A stretch of 49,951 nt of DNA from Desulfomonile tiedjei. GTDB taxonomy: Bacteria > Desulfobacterota > Desulfomonilia > Desulfomonilales > Desulfomonilaceae. The notes below the pieces were generated by a model. It saw nothing but the letters and a program-made list of their open reading frames with translations, was not told where the DNA came from and did not search any database. The stretch lies in contig JACRDG010000116.1 of the NCBI GenBank assembly GCA_016218715.1, forward strand, positions 1 to 49,951, written 5' to 3'. Of the stretch, positions 17,197 to 25,518 are shown in pieces. Within the stretch, counting starts at the first letter, position 1. Each line of letters starts with the position of its first letter. The translations under genes were made by a program, and so were the position numbers.

Positions 17197-17907
17197 ATGC
17201 CTGAGGTGAAATCTAAATACAGTCCACAGGAGATCCTGCGAGCGATCGAAGAACTCGGCAAGGAAGAGCCGTGGTTCCATTGTATAGACCTGGGTGATGG
17301 GCTACGAACCATGCAGGAACCATTGCCGCACCTTCAAAACTTGTGGGATGGTATTGCCGCCCATATCACCCACGACCTGTCGGGAAAGTCGGTTCTCGAC
17401 ATCGGGTGCAATGCAGGTTTTTTCAGCGTTCAAGCAAAGAAGCACCATGCAGACTACGTGCTGGGGATAGACCTGTCTGACGGCTTCCTCAAACAGGCCG
17501 AATTCGTCAAGAGCGTCCTCGGTCTGGAGATTGACTACCGGAAGATGAGTGTGTTTGACGTCCCGAAACTTGGCAGAACCTTTGATATCGTCTTCTGTCT
17601 CGGCGTGATCTATCATTGTGCCAATCCCTTCGAGGCCGCACGATGCGTGGAGTCGATCACGGAAAGCATGGCTATCGTCGAGTCGGCTGCGGTGGATTAC
17701 CAAACGGTAGCGGACAGGCCTCTGTGGGAATTCGTCTTTTCCGGATATGAAGCTCCATTGAGTGCCGGCGAAAAAGACGAGAGGTGCTACAACTGGTGGT
17801 TCCCCAACAAGGCGGGACTCCGGACGCTGTTTCAAGCTGCCGGTTTTCCAAGAGTGGAACCCGTTTATGAGGTGGAGGATCGCGTTACCATAGCATGCTA
17901 TAAGTGA
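17197..17907 (+). CDS. SAM-dependent methyltransferase, CmoB/DUF1698-like
   Basis: A 236-residue class I methyltransferase. The SAM-binding motif I is VLDIGCNAGFFSVQA (66-80), followed by GIDLSDGFLKQA (acidic residue for ribose), and FDIVFCLGVIYHC (motif IV region). The combination of PWFHCIDLG near the N-terminus, the GCNAGFFS motif and GVIYH resembles CmoB, the tRNA U34 carboxymethyltransferase, but the protein is much shorter than CmoB and may act on a small molecule. Start ATG 17197 is preferred over TTG 17188. It is monocistronic, and a hairpin lies downstream at 17935-17968. Confidence 0.8.
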   Translation: MPEVKSKYSPQEILRAIEELGKEEPWFHCIDLGDGLRTMQEPLPHLQNLWDGIAAHITHDLSGKSVLDIGCNAGFFSVQAKKHHADYVLGIDLSDGFLKQAEFVKSVLGLEIDYRKMSVFDVPKLGRTFDIVFCLGVIYHCANPFEAARCVESITESMAIVESAAVDYQTVADRPLWEFVFSGYEAPLSAGEKDERCYNWWFPNKAGLRTLFQAAGFPRVEPVYEVEDRVTIACYK

Positions 17908-17934
17908 TAGCGATTCGTTTTCACAGCAGTAAAA

Positions 17935-17968
17935 TGGGGAGAGCCTTTTGGAAAAAGATTTCTCCCCA
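17935..17968 (-). terminator. hairpin terminator, best oriented for the minus-strand operon
   Basis: TGGGGAGA (17935-17942) pairs with TCTCCCCA (17961-17968), with an inner CTTTT/AAAAG stem. Read on the minus strand the stem is followed by TTTTAC, so it would end the operon finishing at 18016. It may also stop transcription from the methyltransferase gene. Confidence 0.55.
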
Positions 17969-18015
17969 AAGTCACTCTGTGGATTGCGCCTTGGGATGAG
18001 GCAGCATCGTCGCTA

Positions 18016-19515
18016 TCACAGGAAATTGAGACTGAACTGGTTCCACCGAGGCTTCAGCCGATGCCCAATGGCTGAATAAATATTGGTATCCTTCGTGTAT
18101 ATCCTGCCAATCCCCTTCATTCCAACCTTCAGGCCTGGAACGCCGTCACCCTCGATGGTGGCCCGCACCCGATAGACGTTCCCAAGACGTTGCAGGACCT
18201 CCGCCCTGGGCGCAACCTCCTGGACTACAATCGGGCACGCCTGCCCCGGTTCGCTGTTCAGATAGAGGCTGCCGTTCTGACCGGTCTGGATCTGGGCTAC
18301 ATTTTCCTCGGAAACCCACATGTCCACACACAAATCTCCCGGAACTGCAATCTCGCAAAAGGATTCGCCCGGTTTAAACTTCTTTCCGACCATCGTTTCG
18401 ATTTGCTTGGTCACCACAACCCCGGACGCGGGAGCAACGACATTGAGGAATTGCTTCTGCCATTCCAGGTATTCCAGCTCTGCCAACACGGACTTTCTCT
18501 TGAGTTCGACTAGTTGACTTTCCGCGAGCTTGGTCAAATCCTGAGACGAGGACTTCCTGAGCAGAACCATCTCGTTGTTCAGCATCTCCGCCTGTCGTTG
18601 AGCCGTATTGATCCTGTGGTCGAGCTCGGTGGCGTCCAACGTGGCAATCACCTGGCCTCGTTGGACATGCATCCCTTCGGTGACGTGAATCTTGTCGACC
18701 AATCCTTCCATCCTACAAAAGGCCAGGTGCCGGTCCTTCGGGACGATTTCCGCTTCCCCGCCGACGGGGTACGCAAAGGGGAGTAAGAAAAGCAACCCGG
18801 CAATCAGGACAAGAACCCCGGCCACGATGCCGAGAGTGCGCGGTCTTGTGCCGAGCACGCGTCTCTGGTGCCAGCCCGGGACCCGCGTGAGCGATGCCAG
18901 GTTCGGGTTTTCGTGTACCATCCATTTCTCGGCCAGCGCTGCCGCCAGGAAAGGAGCCAATTTGATGAGAGCCATCAACGTCGGAGACGTGGGGGTTTTC
19001 CCGTCGAGATACTCCAGTAGCAAATGACCCAATGTTTCATTGTTATGATTGAGCGGGACACAAAAGAAGCCGGTAGAGCCGGAATATCCCATGAACGCGG
19101 CCACTCCATCTTTCATCGCCTCGGTAAGGCTAGCGTCGGACACCTTGGCAAGGTCAGCCGGGTTTGAGACGTACAAAGGTTTTTCCAGTCCTTTGAGATG
19201 GGAGGCAAGGGTGGTGACTTCTTCGTGAATCTTCGGGGTGGTCTCAAGGACGGCCTGATTACCGGCTGCGACGAACGAGGATTCTCCCTGCATGTGGGTG
19301 ACCAGAAAGCATCTGTCGAATTCGATCAGGGAGCGAATATCATTCGTCACCAAGAAATACAGCTCTTCCAGAGTCTTCGCTTCCACTGCTCTTCGCGACA
19401 ATTCCAGGCTCAACACGATAAGTCGTTCGCGATCATCGGGGGTCGGAGCAGGACGGGGCCCGGTGGCCCCGATGGAGACCGCTTCGGATTGCCCACTACG
19501 TAGTTCCAAAGCCAT
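18016..19515 (-). CDS. GAF-domain / HlyD membrane-fusion hybrid
   Basis: A 499-residue protein. Residues ~30-200 form a cytoplasmic GAF-like sensor (TNDIRSLIEFDRCFLV; GFFCVPLNHNNETLGHLLLEYLDG). One membrane helix follows at ~227-249 (IVAGVLVLIAGLLFLLPFAYP). The rest is an HlyD-type periplasmic adaptor: lipoyl half-motifs GLVDKIHVTEGMHVQRGQVIATLDATEL and FLNVVAPASGVVVTKQI, separated by a short helical hairpin, then a beta-barrel part ending near GLKVGMKGIG. Start ATG 19515 has GAGGG seven bases upstream. It lies 12 bp after the M50/HlyD fusion gene and is surely co-transcribed. A cytoplasmic GAF on a secretion adaptor suggests that export is gated by an intracellular ligand (inference). Confidence 0.85.
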   Translation of the reverse strand: MALELRSGQSEAVSIGATGPRPAPTPDDRERLIVLSLELSRRAVEAKTLEELYFLVTNDIRSLIEFDRCFLVTHMQGESSFVAAGNQAVLETTPKIHEEVTTLASHLKGLEKPLYVSNPADLAKVSDASLTEAMKDGVAAFMGYSGSTGFFCVPLNHNNETLGHLLLEYLDGKTPTSPTLMALIKLAPFLAAALAEKWMVHENPNLASLTRVPGWHQRRVLGTRPRTLGIVAGVLVLIAGLLFLLPFAYPVGGEAEIVPKDRHLAFCRMEGLVDKIHVTEGMHVQRGQVIATLDATELDHRINTAQRQAEMLNNEMVLLRKSSSQDLTKLAESQLVELKRKSVLAELEYLEWQKQFLNVVAPASGVVVTKQIETMVGKKFKPGESFCEIAVPGDLCVDMWVSEENVAQIQTGQNGSLYLNSEPGQACPIVVQEVAPRAEVLQRLGNVYRVRATIEGDGVPGLKVGMKGIGRIYTKDTNIYSAIGHRLKPRWNQFSLNFL

Positions 19516-19527
19516 GTTTTCCCTCTA

Positions 19528-21642
19528 TTACAGTGAGTATTCTTTGTTAAAGGTTTGTATCAGCCTGTTGGTCACACGCGTCAACAGGCTCCGTGGGGGT
19601 GAGTCGACGATCAGTTTCCCGGACATCCCGAGCGGAAGTGTTTCGGCACGGTCGGTCGGCTTCACCGAACAGCGGTAGAAGTCTTCCAGAGGAACCTCCG
19701 AGGATTCCGGCCCCTTAGGCTCGGTGGCTATTTCTCCGCCATAACGGCTCGAAAACGGAGAATCCTTCAAGTCTTGTTCGCTGTACGGTCTGATCTCACT
19801 GATTTCACCGGTAACCATCTTTCCTCCATTCAGAGGAAACCACATCCGGACCACCTGTCCGGTGCGAACCTTGTGAAGGTCGGCCGAGGGGACGAGCGCC
19901 TGTACGAGACAATCACTCGGGGCTTCCACCTCACCCACGACCACCCCTTCTCCCGGTTGAAATCCTTCTTGGAGCCGGAAATCGAGCCGAGTGATTACGC
20001 CGTCGAAGGGGGCTACAATCCCTCCCTGAGCGATGGCAAGATCCCGTGCGACACGTTTGATTTGATCCTCGACACGCCGGATCTCTATAGCCTTGCCCGC
20101 GGCTCTATCTCTCCTGCGCTCGTCCAGCAGAAGGAACCTGAGATCTTTCTGGAGCCTCTCACGCTCGATCTTCCTTGCGGCCAGCTCGAGCTTCAGCTGA
20201 GAGCTGTCCAGGGTGAACAGCAGGTCGCCGCATGCTACCTGTGCGCCTTCCCGGATAAAGACCTGGTCCACGCAGCTTTGGAGCGGCACGGTCAGCTTTT
20301 GACTTTGGGCTGAAGCGGCTGTGGCCGGATAAATGGACCTGCTCGCAACAGGCACGCTCAATGCCGCAATGACCAGAGCCACCAGCAGCCCAAATCCCAG
20401 AAGGCCGGCTGGCTGGAGATGCAGCTCCGCACGCTGAGCATAGATTGTCTTGATCCCCCGGATCAGGGGACGCACGATGAAGAGAGCAAAGGCCACGACC
20501 GCGAGTAAGATGCCCAGCGTCTTGTCAAAGCGAAAGTAGACGCCCGACACGATTCCGACATAGAGAAAAATGCGATAGAGAAACGCACTGACCCCGTAAA
20601 CCGCAAATATGGCGACCTCTCGCCGCGTTGTCGCCGGGTTGGCCACCTGCGACATGCCGAGCACTCTGTTAAGGAACAGGTACTTGCAGTAGGCCATGGA
20701 ACGCGTCGACAAATTGGGCAGCTTGAGCAGGTCCATCAGGACGAAATAGCCGTCGAAACGCATCAGCGGGTTTCCGTTGAAGAGCACGGTTGAAATGAAC
20801 GAGACAGCCATGAGATAAAACGCGAGTGAATTTACAATGCCCGGACTGGTAAAGTACCATACATACGCGGATATGATCGCAACAGCACCTTCTACAAGTA
20901 TCCCAGCGGCGCTAATGGCAATACGCTGCTTTCGATCCGCCAACTGCCATGCATCGGTCGTATTGCAGAAAAGACAGGGAAAGAAAATGAGGAACGCAAC
21001 GCCCATCTGAGGGACGTGAATCCCGTAGTGCTTGGCAACGTATGCGTGTGCGAACTCATGAACCAGTTTGGCGAGGGCTAGCGTTGCCCAAAGACACAGA
21101 AGGTTGTGCATGTTGAAAAAAAACAGGTACTCGGTCTGGATTTTGGGGATGCCCGATATGATACAGTAGATGGCTCCCGGCAACGCGAGCGCCAGCAGCA
21201 TGACGGTCCACATGTTGCCTATGAGCCGAGCCATCCAGAGCGTTCGTTCGAGGAACTTGTCCGGATTCAGTAGAGGAATGAAGAGGAAGTACACGCTGGA
21301 GAACATCTTCGCCTTTTTCGCGGCCTCGGTCTGTTTCTTGAGAAGTGTCTGGTACTCCGCTGTGCCGTACTTCGTGCCGAGCACGAGTCCCAATTGCGCG
21401 GCCTTCCCGACGATGGCAGTAGCTGCTTCAGGAGTATAGTAATAGCCCGCTGCTCCGAGCGCTTCGCGCGCCTCCTCCAGCGAGCGATTGCCATCGAGAG
21501 CCTTCAGGAGCCGGTGCTCGTACACTGACAGATAGAAGTATTTCCCGGACAAGGGGTCCTTCAGGACGACTGTGTCCCGGTGCGCGATGTCGTCGTACGC
21601 GTAGGTTTCGAGATCGACGCGAAATTTGACCTGTTTTTCCAT
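19528..21642 (-). CDS. PqqD-like / M50 zinc metalloprotease / HlyD fusion protein
   Basis: A 704-residue multidomain protein. Residues ~15-95 resemble a PqqD-like winged helix (DPLSGKYFYLSVYEHRLLKALD, then EEAREAL), the type that binds leader peptides in RiPP pathways. Residues ~115-440 hold many membrane helices with an intact M50 site: HEFAH (195-199) and the third ligand in NPLMRFDGYF (D297). Residues ~445-690 are an HlyD-like lipoyl/hairpin adaptor (VPLQSCVDQVFIREGAQVACGDLLFTLD; GGIVAPFDGVITRLDF). Related proteins are annotated as putative peptide zinc metalloproteases (YydH-like). It likely binds, cleaves and passes a peptide outward. A sigma-54 promoter lies 41 bp upstream. Confidence 0.85.
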   Translation of the reverse strand: MEKQVKFRVDLETYAYDDIAHRDTVVLKDPLSGKYFYLSVYEHRLLKALDGNRSLEEAREALGAAGYYYTPEAATAIVGKAAQLGLVLGTKYGTAEYQTLLKKQTEAAKKAKMFSSVYFLFIPLLNPDKFLERTLWMARLIGNMWTVMLLALALPGAIYCIISGIPKIQTEYLFFFNMHNLLCLWATLALAKLVHEFAHAYVAKHYGIHVPQMGVAFLIFFPCLFCNTTDAWQLADRKQRIAISAAGILVEGAVAIISAYVWYFTSPGIVNSLAFYLMAVSFISTVLFNGNPLMRFDGYFVLMDLLKLPNLSTRSMAYCKYLFLNRVLGMSQVANPATTRREVAIFAVYGVSAFLYRIFLYVGIVSGVYFRFDKTLGILLAVVAFALFIVRPLIRGIKTIYAQRAELHLQPAGLLGFGLLVALVIAALSVPVASRSIYPATAASAQSQKLTVPLQSCVDQVFIREGAQVACGDLLFTLDSSQLKLELAARKIERERLQKDLRFLLLDERRRDRAAGKAIEIRRVEDQIKRVARDLAIAQGGIVAPFDGVITRLDFRLQEGFQPGEGVVVGEVEAPSDCLVQALVPSADLHKVRTGQVVRMWFPLNGGKMVTGEISEIRPYSEQDLKDSPFSSRYGGEIATEPKGPESSEVPLEDFYRCSVKPTDRAETLPLGMSGKLIVDSPPRSLLTRVTNRLIQTFNKEYSL

Positions 21643-21682
21643 GGCATCCCCGAGAAAATGGCTGAGTCAACACGAAATCTAT

Positions 21683-21698
21683 TGCAAACCGTGTGCCA
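21683..21698 (-). promoter_or_regulatory. sigma-54 (RpoN) promoter
   Basis: Read on the minus strand, 21698 to 21683 is TGGCAC-ACGGT-TTGCA, matching the -24/-12 consensus TGGCAC-N5-TTGCW. It lies 41 bp upstream of the M50/HlyD start, inside the 181-bp gap after the TolC-like gene. Transcription would start near 21671. An enhancer-binding activator would be required. Confidence 0.7.
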
Positions 21699-21823
21699 TC
21701 CTCGGCCGCTGAGTGTCAAAAACCCACTCTCCTATCACAAGTAATCCCAGGTCGGGGAATCAATTTCTTACGTGAGCAGAACAAGCAGGGGTGCAGTCGG
21801 TGGGAGGACCGGAATCGGAAGGC

Positions 21824-23320
21824 CTAGTCGGCAGGGATCGGCTCGCGGTAGTTTGTTCCCATGGCACTCTCGAGCACGGCCGAGGCGGCATTTGCTTCAG
21901 CCATGGCTTTCAGGCGGTTGATCTTGCCTTCGAGCAGGTCGCCTCGCGCTTCCTCCACGGAGAGTTTGTCGAGATCCTGGACGGAGAGCCGCTTTTCCAG
22001 GCTATCGTACAACCGGCCGAAACTCGCCAACGACGCTTGCGCGGCCCTCACCTCCTCGAGACTGTCGACGAACTTTATGGCTGACTGCCGGACCTGAGAG
22101 GTGATCGCCAGGGCCACAGCGCCCATCTCGCGTTCGGTCTTGGCGGCAGTCGTCCTGGCAGCCCCCAATTCCTGGAGGTTGGCTACCCAGTCGATAAGGT
22201 CGAAATAGATAGAGACACCCACCTCTTTCCATTCCTTATCATACATGAACTTGTCCTTGTCCCGGGTGTGCCTCCAGAAGCCGCTCGTTCTGGGAAAGGT
22301 CTTGACAATGGTGCGCCGGACATCGTTGGAAGCATTGAGATGAGTCAGGCCCGCTTCAAAGGCTTCAGGCCTGTTCTGCACGGCAGTCATCTCCAGCGTG
22401 CAGATCTGGGGCGCACATGGAGGCACCAACAGCACCCCTGAGACGCAAAAACCCCCGTCAATGCAGGCATCGGGGGAGATTGCCATCGCGGTTGCAAGGA
22501 GGTCCCGCTGGGCGGCCATGTCCGCTTGCAGTCTCGCGAACAGTCTCGTGGCTCGTATCGTCTTTTCCTCGCCTCGATGGACGTCCTCTATGCGAGCCAG
22601 CTTCTCTTTCAGCAATTCCTCGAACTTGCCTCTGGTGCCCTTCCGAATCGCCATGAGACCCTGGGCCAGCGGCAGGCATTCCTGCAGGGCCAAAAGCCGG
22701 TAAAACGCTCCGTCAACCGCTTCCAGAATCTTCTGCGAGGTCCTGACCCTCCGGTAGTAGGCCTTCAGGCGGTCGTTGCCGCTGCTCTTGCTCACATAAT
22801 AGGCCAAAGCGGCATCGGTAGCGCTCCACCTCGCTTCCATGATCTGCACCCACGTGCTACGTTCGTGCCCTGTGGAGAAGCTGGTGACTCCGGTCCCGGG
22901 CGTCAGAGGGTTCGGTGCACTCCCTTCAAGTCCCAACACTTCGCTGTACGAGTAGCGGATGTTGTCGCGCTGGCTCAAATCCCCGGAGTACAGGAAATGC
23001 GGCAGCATTCTCGTCATATTGCTGTAGCGAATGGCCCGCTGAGTCAGCTCGTCCAGGCGGCCCGCCTGCAATTCGAGACTGTTGCTCAGTGCCATCGCTC
23101 GGCAATCCTCCAACGTGAGGACTCGTTTGCCGGTTGCCGCGGAGACGGGCTTCACGCGATGGTTCATCAAGGCATCGGCCGCGTGAGCGTGCACCAGCTG
23201 CCGGTGGTTGTCAGCGGAGAAAGCGACCATGCTGGGAAATCGGCATGAACTCAGCACCATCAAGACCAGACACAAGATCAAGAGGAACGCCGATCTCTCT
23301 GCCGCACGGGATTGCGCCAT
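21824..23320 (-). CDS. TolC-like outer-membrane efflux lipoprotein
   Basis: A 498-residue protein starting ATG 23320. The signal peptide ends in a lipobox (MVLSSC, Cys 26), so it should be lipid-anchored like OprM/CusC. The body is largely helical with two related halves, as in the outer-membrane efflux family: LTLEDCRAMALSNSLELQAGRLDE near the front, long coiled stretches, and KLSVEEARGDLLEGKINRLKAMAEANAASAVLESAMG near the end. It would form the outer-membrane duct for the adaptors encoded around it. It starts 12 bp after the first HlyD gene. Four Cys cluster in CIDGGFCVSGVLLVPPCAPQIC, which is unusual for a TolC protein and may form disulfides. Confidence 0.85.
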   Translation of the reverse strand: MAQSRAAERSAFLLILCLVLMVLSSCRFPSMVAFSADNHRQLVHAHAADALMNHRVKPVSAATGKRVLTLEDCRAMALSNSLELQAGRLDELTQRAIRYSNMTRMLPHFLYSGDLSQRDNIRYSYSEVLGLEGSAPNPLTPGTGVTSFSTGHERSTWVQIMEARWSATDAALAYYVSKSSGNDRLKAYYRRVRTSQKILEAVDGAFYRLLALQECLPLAQGLMAIRKGTRGKFEELLKEKLARIEDVHRGEEKTIRATRLFARLQADMAAQRDLLATAMAISPDACIDGGFCVSGVLLVPPCAPQICTLEMTAVQNRPEAFEAGLTHLNASNDVRRTIVKTFPRTSGFWRHTRDKDKFMYDKEWKEVGVSIYFDLIDWVANLQELGAARTTAAKTEREMGAVALAITSQVRQSAIKFVDSLEEVRAAQASLASFGRLYDSLEKRLSVQDLDKLSVEEARGDLLEGKINRLKAMAEANAASAVLESAMGTNYREPIPAD

Positions 23321-23332
23321 AAGACAGGATCC

Positions 23333-24361
23333 TTATTGCAACGACTCCAGCGAGCCACTCATTCCAATTTCCAAAGGGTGCTGCGCATTGTCGATCAAGA
23401 CAAAGACCTTTCGGGTGTCGGTCTTGGGATCGATGATCGGCTCCACCCGTTCCACCCGGCCGCGAAATTGCCGGCCCGATGCTTCCACGAAGACCGCTTC
23501 TTTCCCTTTGGAGAAATTTCCCATAAAGGTCTCGGGGACGTAGGCGACAGCGAACACTTTCGCATTGTCGACCAAGGTAAAGAGCTTATCGAGAGGGGCC
23601 ACGGCCTCATGAGGTTCTTTGTGCCGCGCAGCGAGATACCCGGTGAAGGGCGCCCTGACCTGGCAAGCTTCCACATCGAGTTCGGCTTGTTCGAGCGCTG
23701 TTTCAGCCTCTTTCACCTTGTGCTCGGCAACTTCCGCCTCCGACTCCGCGCGGCCAAGCTCTTGCTCGCTGCTCACGTCCATCGCAAAGAGCCTTGCCTT
23801 GATCTCCTTGTCTTTTCTGGCTCTATCCAATGCCACGCGCAGGGCTCGTACGTTTTCCTTGGCTCTCTTCACCACGAGGCGAAAACGTTTTGCCGAAATC
23901 TCAGCGACCACTTGCCCGTGATGCACGAGATCGCCCAACTCGAAATAGAACTCATCGACCCGCCCGCCAACCTCACCGGCAACAGCCGCGGCACGAAACG
24001 GATTGATGATCACCGCCTCAATCCTACGAGATTCGGCTTCCGTGGCGAACTCGGATCGTTTCTCGTCAAGGACCGACTCCAACTCTCCCCTATGGGAAGG
24101 GAGCGCAGGTGAGCGAAGGCCGGCTCCTGAAGGAGCTTCATCCTGGCCTGTCACTGCAGGGGCGGCGCCAGAAGGAGATTGTACCCTATGTTGGTCGCGA
24201 CGAGACGCGTGCTCCGGCCGGTCGACTTCGTCGAGTGGCTTCGGGGCAGGCTGTTGTGTCACGGCAGGGGATTCGCTTGGATCGGCACCGGCCTGGTGCA
24301 GGACTTGCAGCAGGGAAAACAAAACAAACAACGATATCAGGGCAAACTTCTTTAACCCCAT
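23333..24361 (-). CDS. HlyD/RND-type periplasmic adaptor (membrane fusion protein)
   Basis: A 342-residue protein starting ATG 24361. An N-terminal signal or anchor (FALISLFVLFSLLQVLHQAGA) precedes a ~70-residue Pro/Ser/Ala-rich linker. The adaptor body comprises a lipoyl half-motif (INPFRAAAVAGEVGGRVDEFYFELGDLVHHGQVVAEI), a coiled-coil hairpin (~150-215), the second lipoyl half (VRAPFTGYLAARHKEPHEAV), and a beta-barrel (RGRVERVEPIIDPKTDTRKVFVLID, typical of RND adaptors). It is the first gene of the four-gene export operon. No RND or ABC pump gene is present nearby, so its inner-membrane partner is either the M50 fusion or encoded elsewhere. Confidence 0.88.
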   Translation of the reverse strand: MGLKKFALISLFVLFSLLQVLHQAGADPSESPAVTQQPAPKPLDEVDRPEHASRRDQHRVQSPSGAAPAVTGQDEAPSGAGLRSPALPSHRGELESVLDEKRSEFATEAESRRIEAVIINPFRAAAVAGEVGGRVDEFYFELGDLVHHGQVVAEISAKRFRLVVKRAKENVRALRVALDRARKDKEIKARLFAMDVSSEQELGRAESEAEVAEHKVKEAETALEQAELDVEACQVRAPFTGYLAARHKEPHEAVAPLDKLFTLVDNAKVFAVAYVPETFMGNFSKGKEAVFVEASGRQFRGRVERVEPIIDPKTDTRKVFVLIDNAQHPLEIGMSGSLESLQ

Positions 24362-24905
24362 GCCTTACATCCCTCTCATAAAGCAAGAAACAAATAATAA
24401 GCGTACGCGATTATATAAGTTATGACTATCACAATGAAACGCGGATGTCAACTCGGATCTTGGTTCGAGCACCGGACAAAAACACTCCAACTGCTTCCTC
24501 GGACCGAGCCTTTCTCCAATATGGACGCGGCACGCCGCCTACACAATCTGGATTTGACCGCCCATACACGAGACATGCATTCCGTAAGCCGGCAAGGGAA
24601 TCGCCATGTCCCGATTTTCTGCAGGGCAATGTCTTTGGAAACCAAGTCGACGAGGAACCCTTCGCGGTGTAAGATTTGTGCAAATTCCATGTCCAATTGA
24701 TGGACACCCGGATCAAGGGAATGTTATTCCAGGTGTTTCTTATATCGAACTGACCGATTTTTGCGGTTTGCCCCGATCGGGCTCGAGAGCTTTTCGGAAT
24801 CGACGTACACGCCCGCGTTTTCGGATCGTTCGGGCCGCAGATGCATCTAAGTTATTGAGAGTTGGACATGATCGGTCATTACCGAGAAAGGAGCGTGGCA
24901 CGGCT
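24362..24905. other. 544-bp divergent intergenic region
   Basis: It separates the minus-strand export operon from the plus-strand twin-CX3C gene. Apart from a candidate promoter at 24410-24439 and the AAAGGAG at 24887-24893, nothing is recognisable. Short open frames on both strands overlap one another and lack start signals. Confidence 0.5.
24410..24439 (-). promoter_or_regulatory. possible sigma-70 promoter of the export operon
   Basis: Read on the minus strand, TATAAT (24415-24410) is preceded 18 bp upstream by TTTCAT. It lies about 50 bp before the HlyD start at 24361. The -10 box is perfect and the -35 box weak. Confidence 0.4.
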
Positions 24906-25121
24906 ATGGACGTAATGGCGGCCATCGGCTTGATAGTGTTGGCAGTCCTGGTCATCGGAAGTGCTCTGTTGCTCAGGAACAGGAGCGCAGGACGAATGGA
25001 GTCATCGACAGGAGAAGGCTCGTTCGCGTTTAAGGACTGCTATGAGCTGTGCGGACATGAGCCCGGCAAAGGATCCTCCGGAGCGTGCAACACCATGTGC
25101 TCTTCCTATGGAGGCGCGTGA
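24906..25121 (+). CDS. small membrane-anchored protein with twin CX3C motif
   Basis: A 71-residue protein, ATG 24906, with AAAGGAG 12 bases upstream (rather long spacing). Residues 4-23 form one hydrophobic helix (AAIGLIVLAVLVIGSALLL) followed by positive residues, so the C-terminus may face either side. The C-terminal part holds four cysteines as C45-x3-C49-x11-C61-x3-C65, ending SSYGGA. A twin CX3C pattern is typical of disulfide-stabilised helical hairpins. I recognise no family. It lies divergent to the peptide-export operon and could be its substrate, an accessory factor or unrelated; substrate status is inference. Confidence 0.6.
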   Translation: MDVMAAIGLIVLAVLVIGSALLLRNRSAGRMESSTGEGSFAFKDCYELCGHEPGKGSSGACNTMCSSYGGA

Positions 25122-25223
25122 GCCGTATCGGGCAAAACCATTTGAGAGTCGGACGCCTGCCCGGAGAGGGTTTCCAGAATTCGTCCCTCATAAAGTACGG
25201 GCGGCCGATGACCCGCTCAAATA

Positions 25224-25290
25224 ACGTACCGTGCAAGAGGTACGTTGAGCCTGTGCGAGACCACCCCCTACGGGACAGGCTCGCACAGGC
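25224..25290. repeat. two adjacent hairpins
   Basis: ACGTACC (25224-25230) pairs with GGTACGT (25239-25245), and GCCTGTGCGAG (25249-25259) pairs with CTCGCACAGGC (25280-25290). They lie ~100 bp after the twin-CX3C gene. No T tract follows either, so classic termination is unlikely. Confidence 0.55.
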
Positions 25291-25317
25291 CGAACCGTCC
25301 ACACAGTACCCCGCCTC

Positions 25318-25518
25318 TCACCAGCTCATTCTCTCATCCCGGCGTCCGTGGGCCAGGTAATTGCTATTTTGAGCATGACCCTGAAATTTCTTGACAGCCT
25401 CGACTGCCTTCTGGGATACTTGAGTAAATCGCTCCGACAATTTCTTCTCATCCACGTAATCCACTAATTGCTCGGGGGGCACAGACCGGAAGAATCGATC
25501 AAGGGAGGGATGAGCCAT
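25318..25518 (-). CDS. possible small protein, 66 residues
   Basis: The translation is protein-like: SLDRFFRSVPPEQLVDYVDEK, then SERFTQVSQKAVEAVKKFQGHAQ, suggesting two or three amphipathic helices, with normal codon use. No Shine-Dalgarno site is visible before ATG 25518. That codon overlaps the ATG of the plus-strand two-CW gene at 25517, so the promoters of both would have to lie inside each other's coding region. It may be a genuine small gene, an older decayed gene or a chance frame. No family recognised. Confidence 0.4.
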   Translation of the reverse strand: MAHPSLDRFFRSVPPEQLVDYVDEKKLSERFTQVSQKAVEAVKKFQGHAQNSNYLAHGRRDERMSW

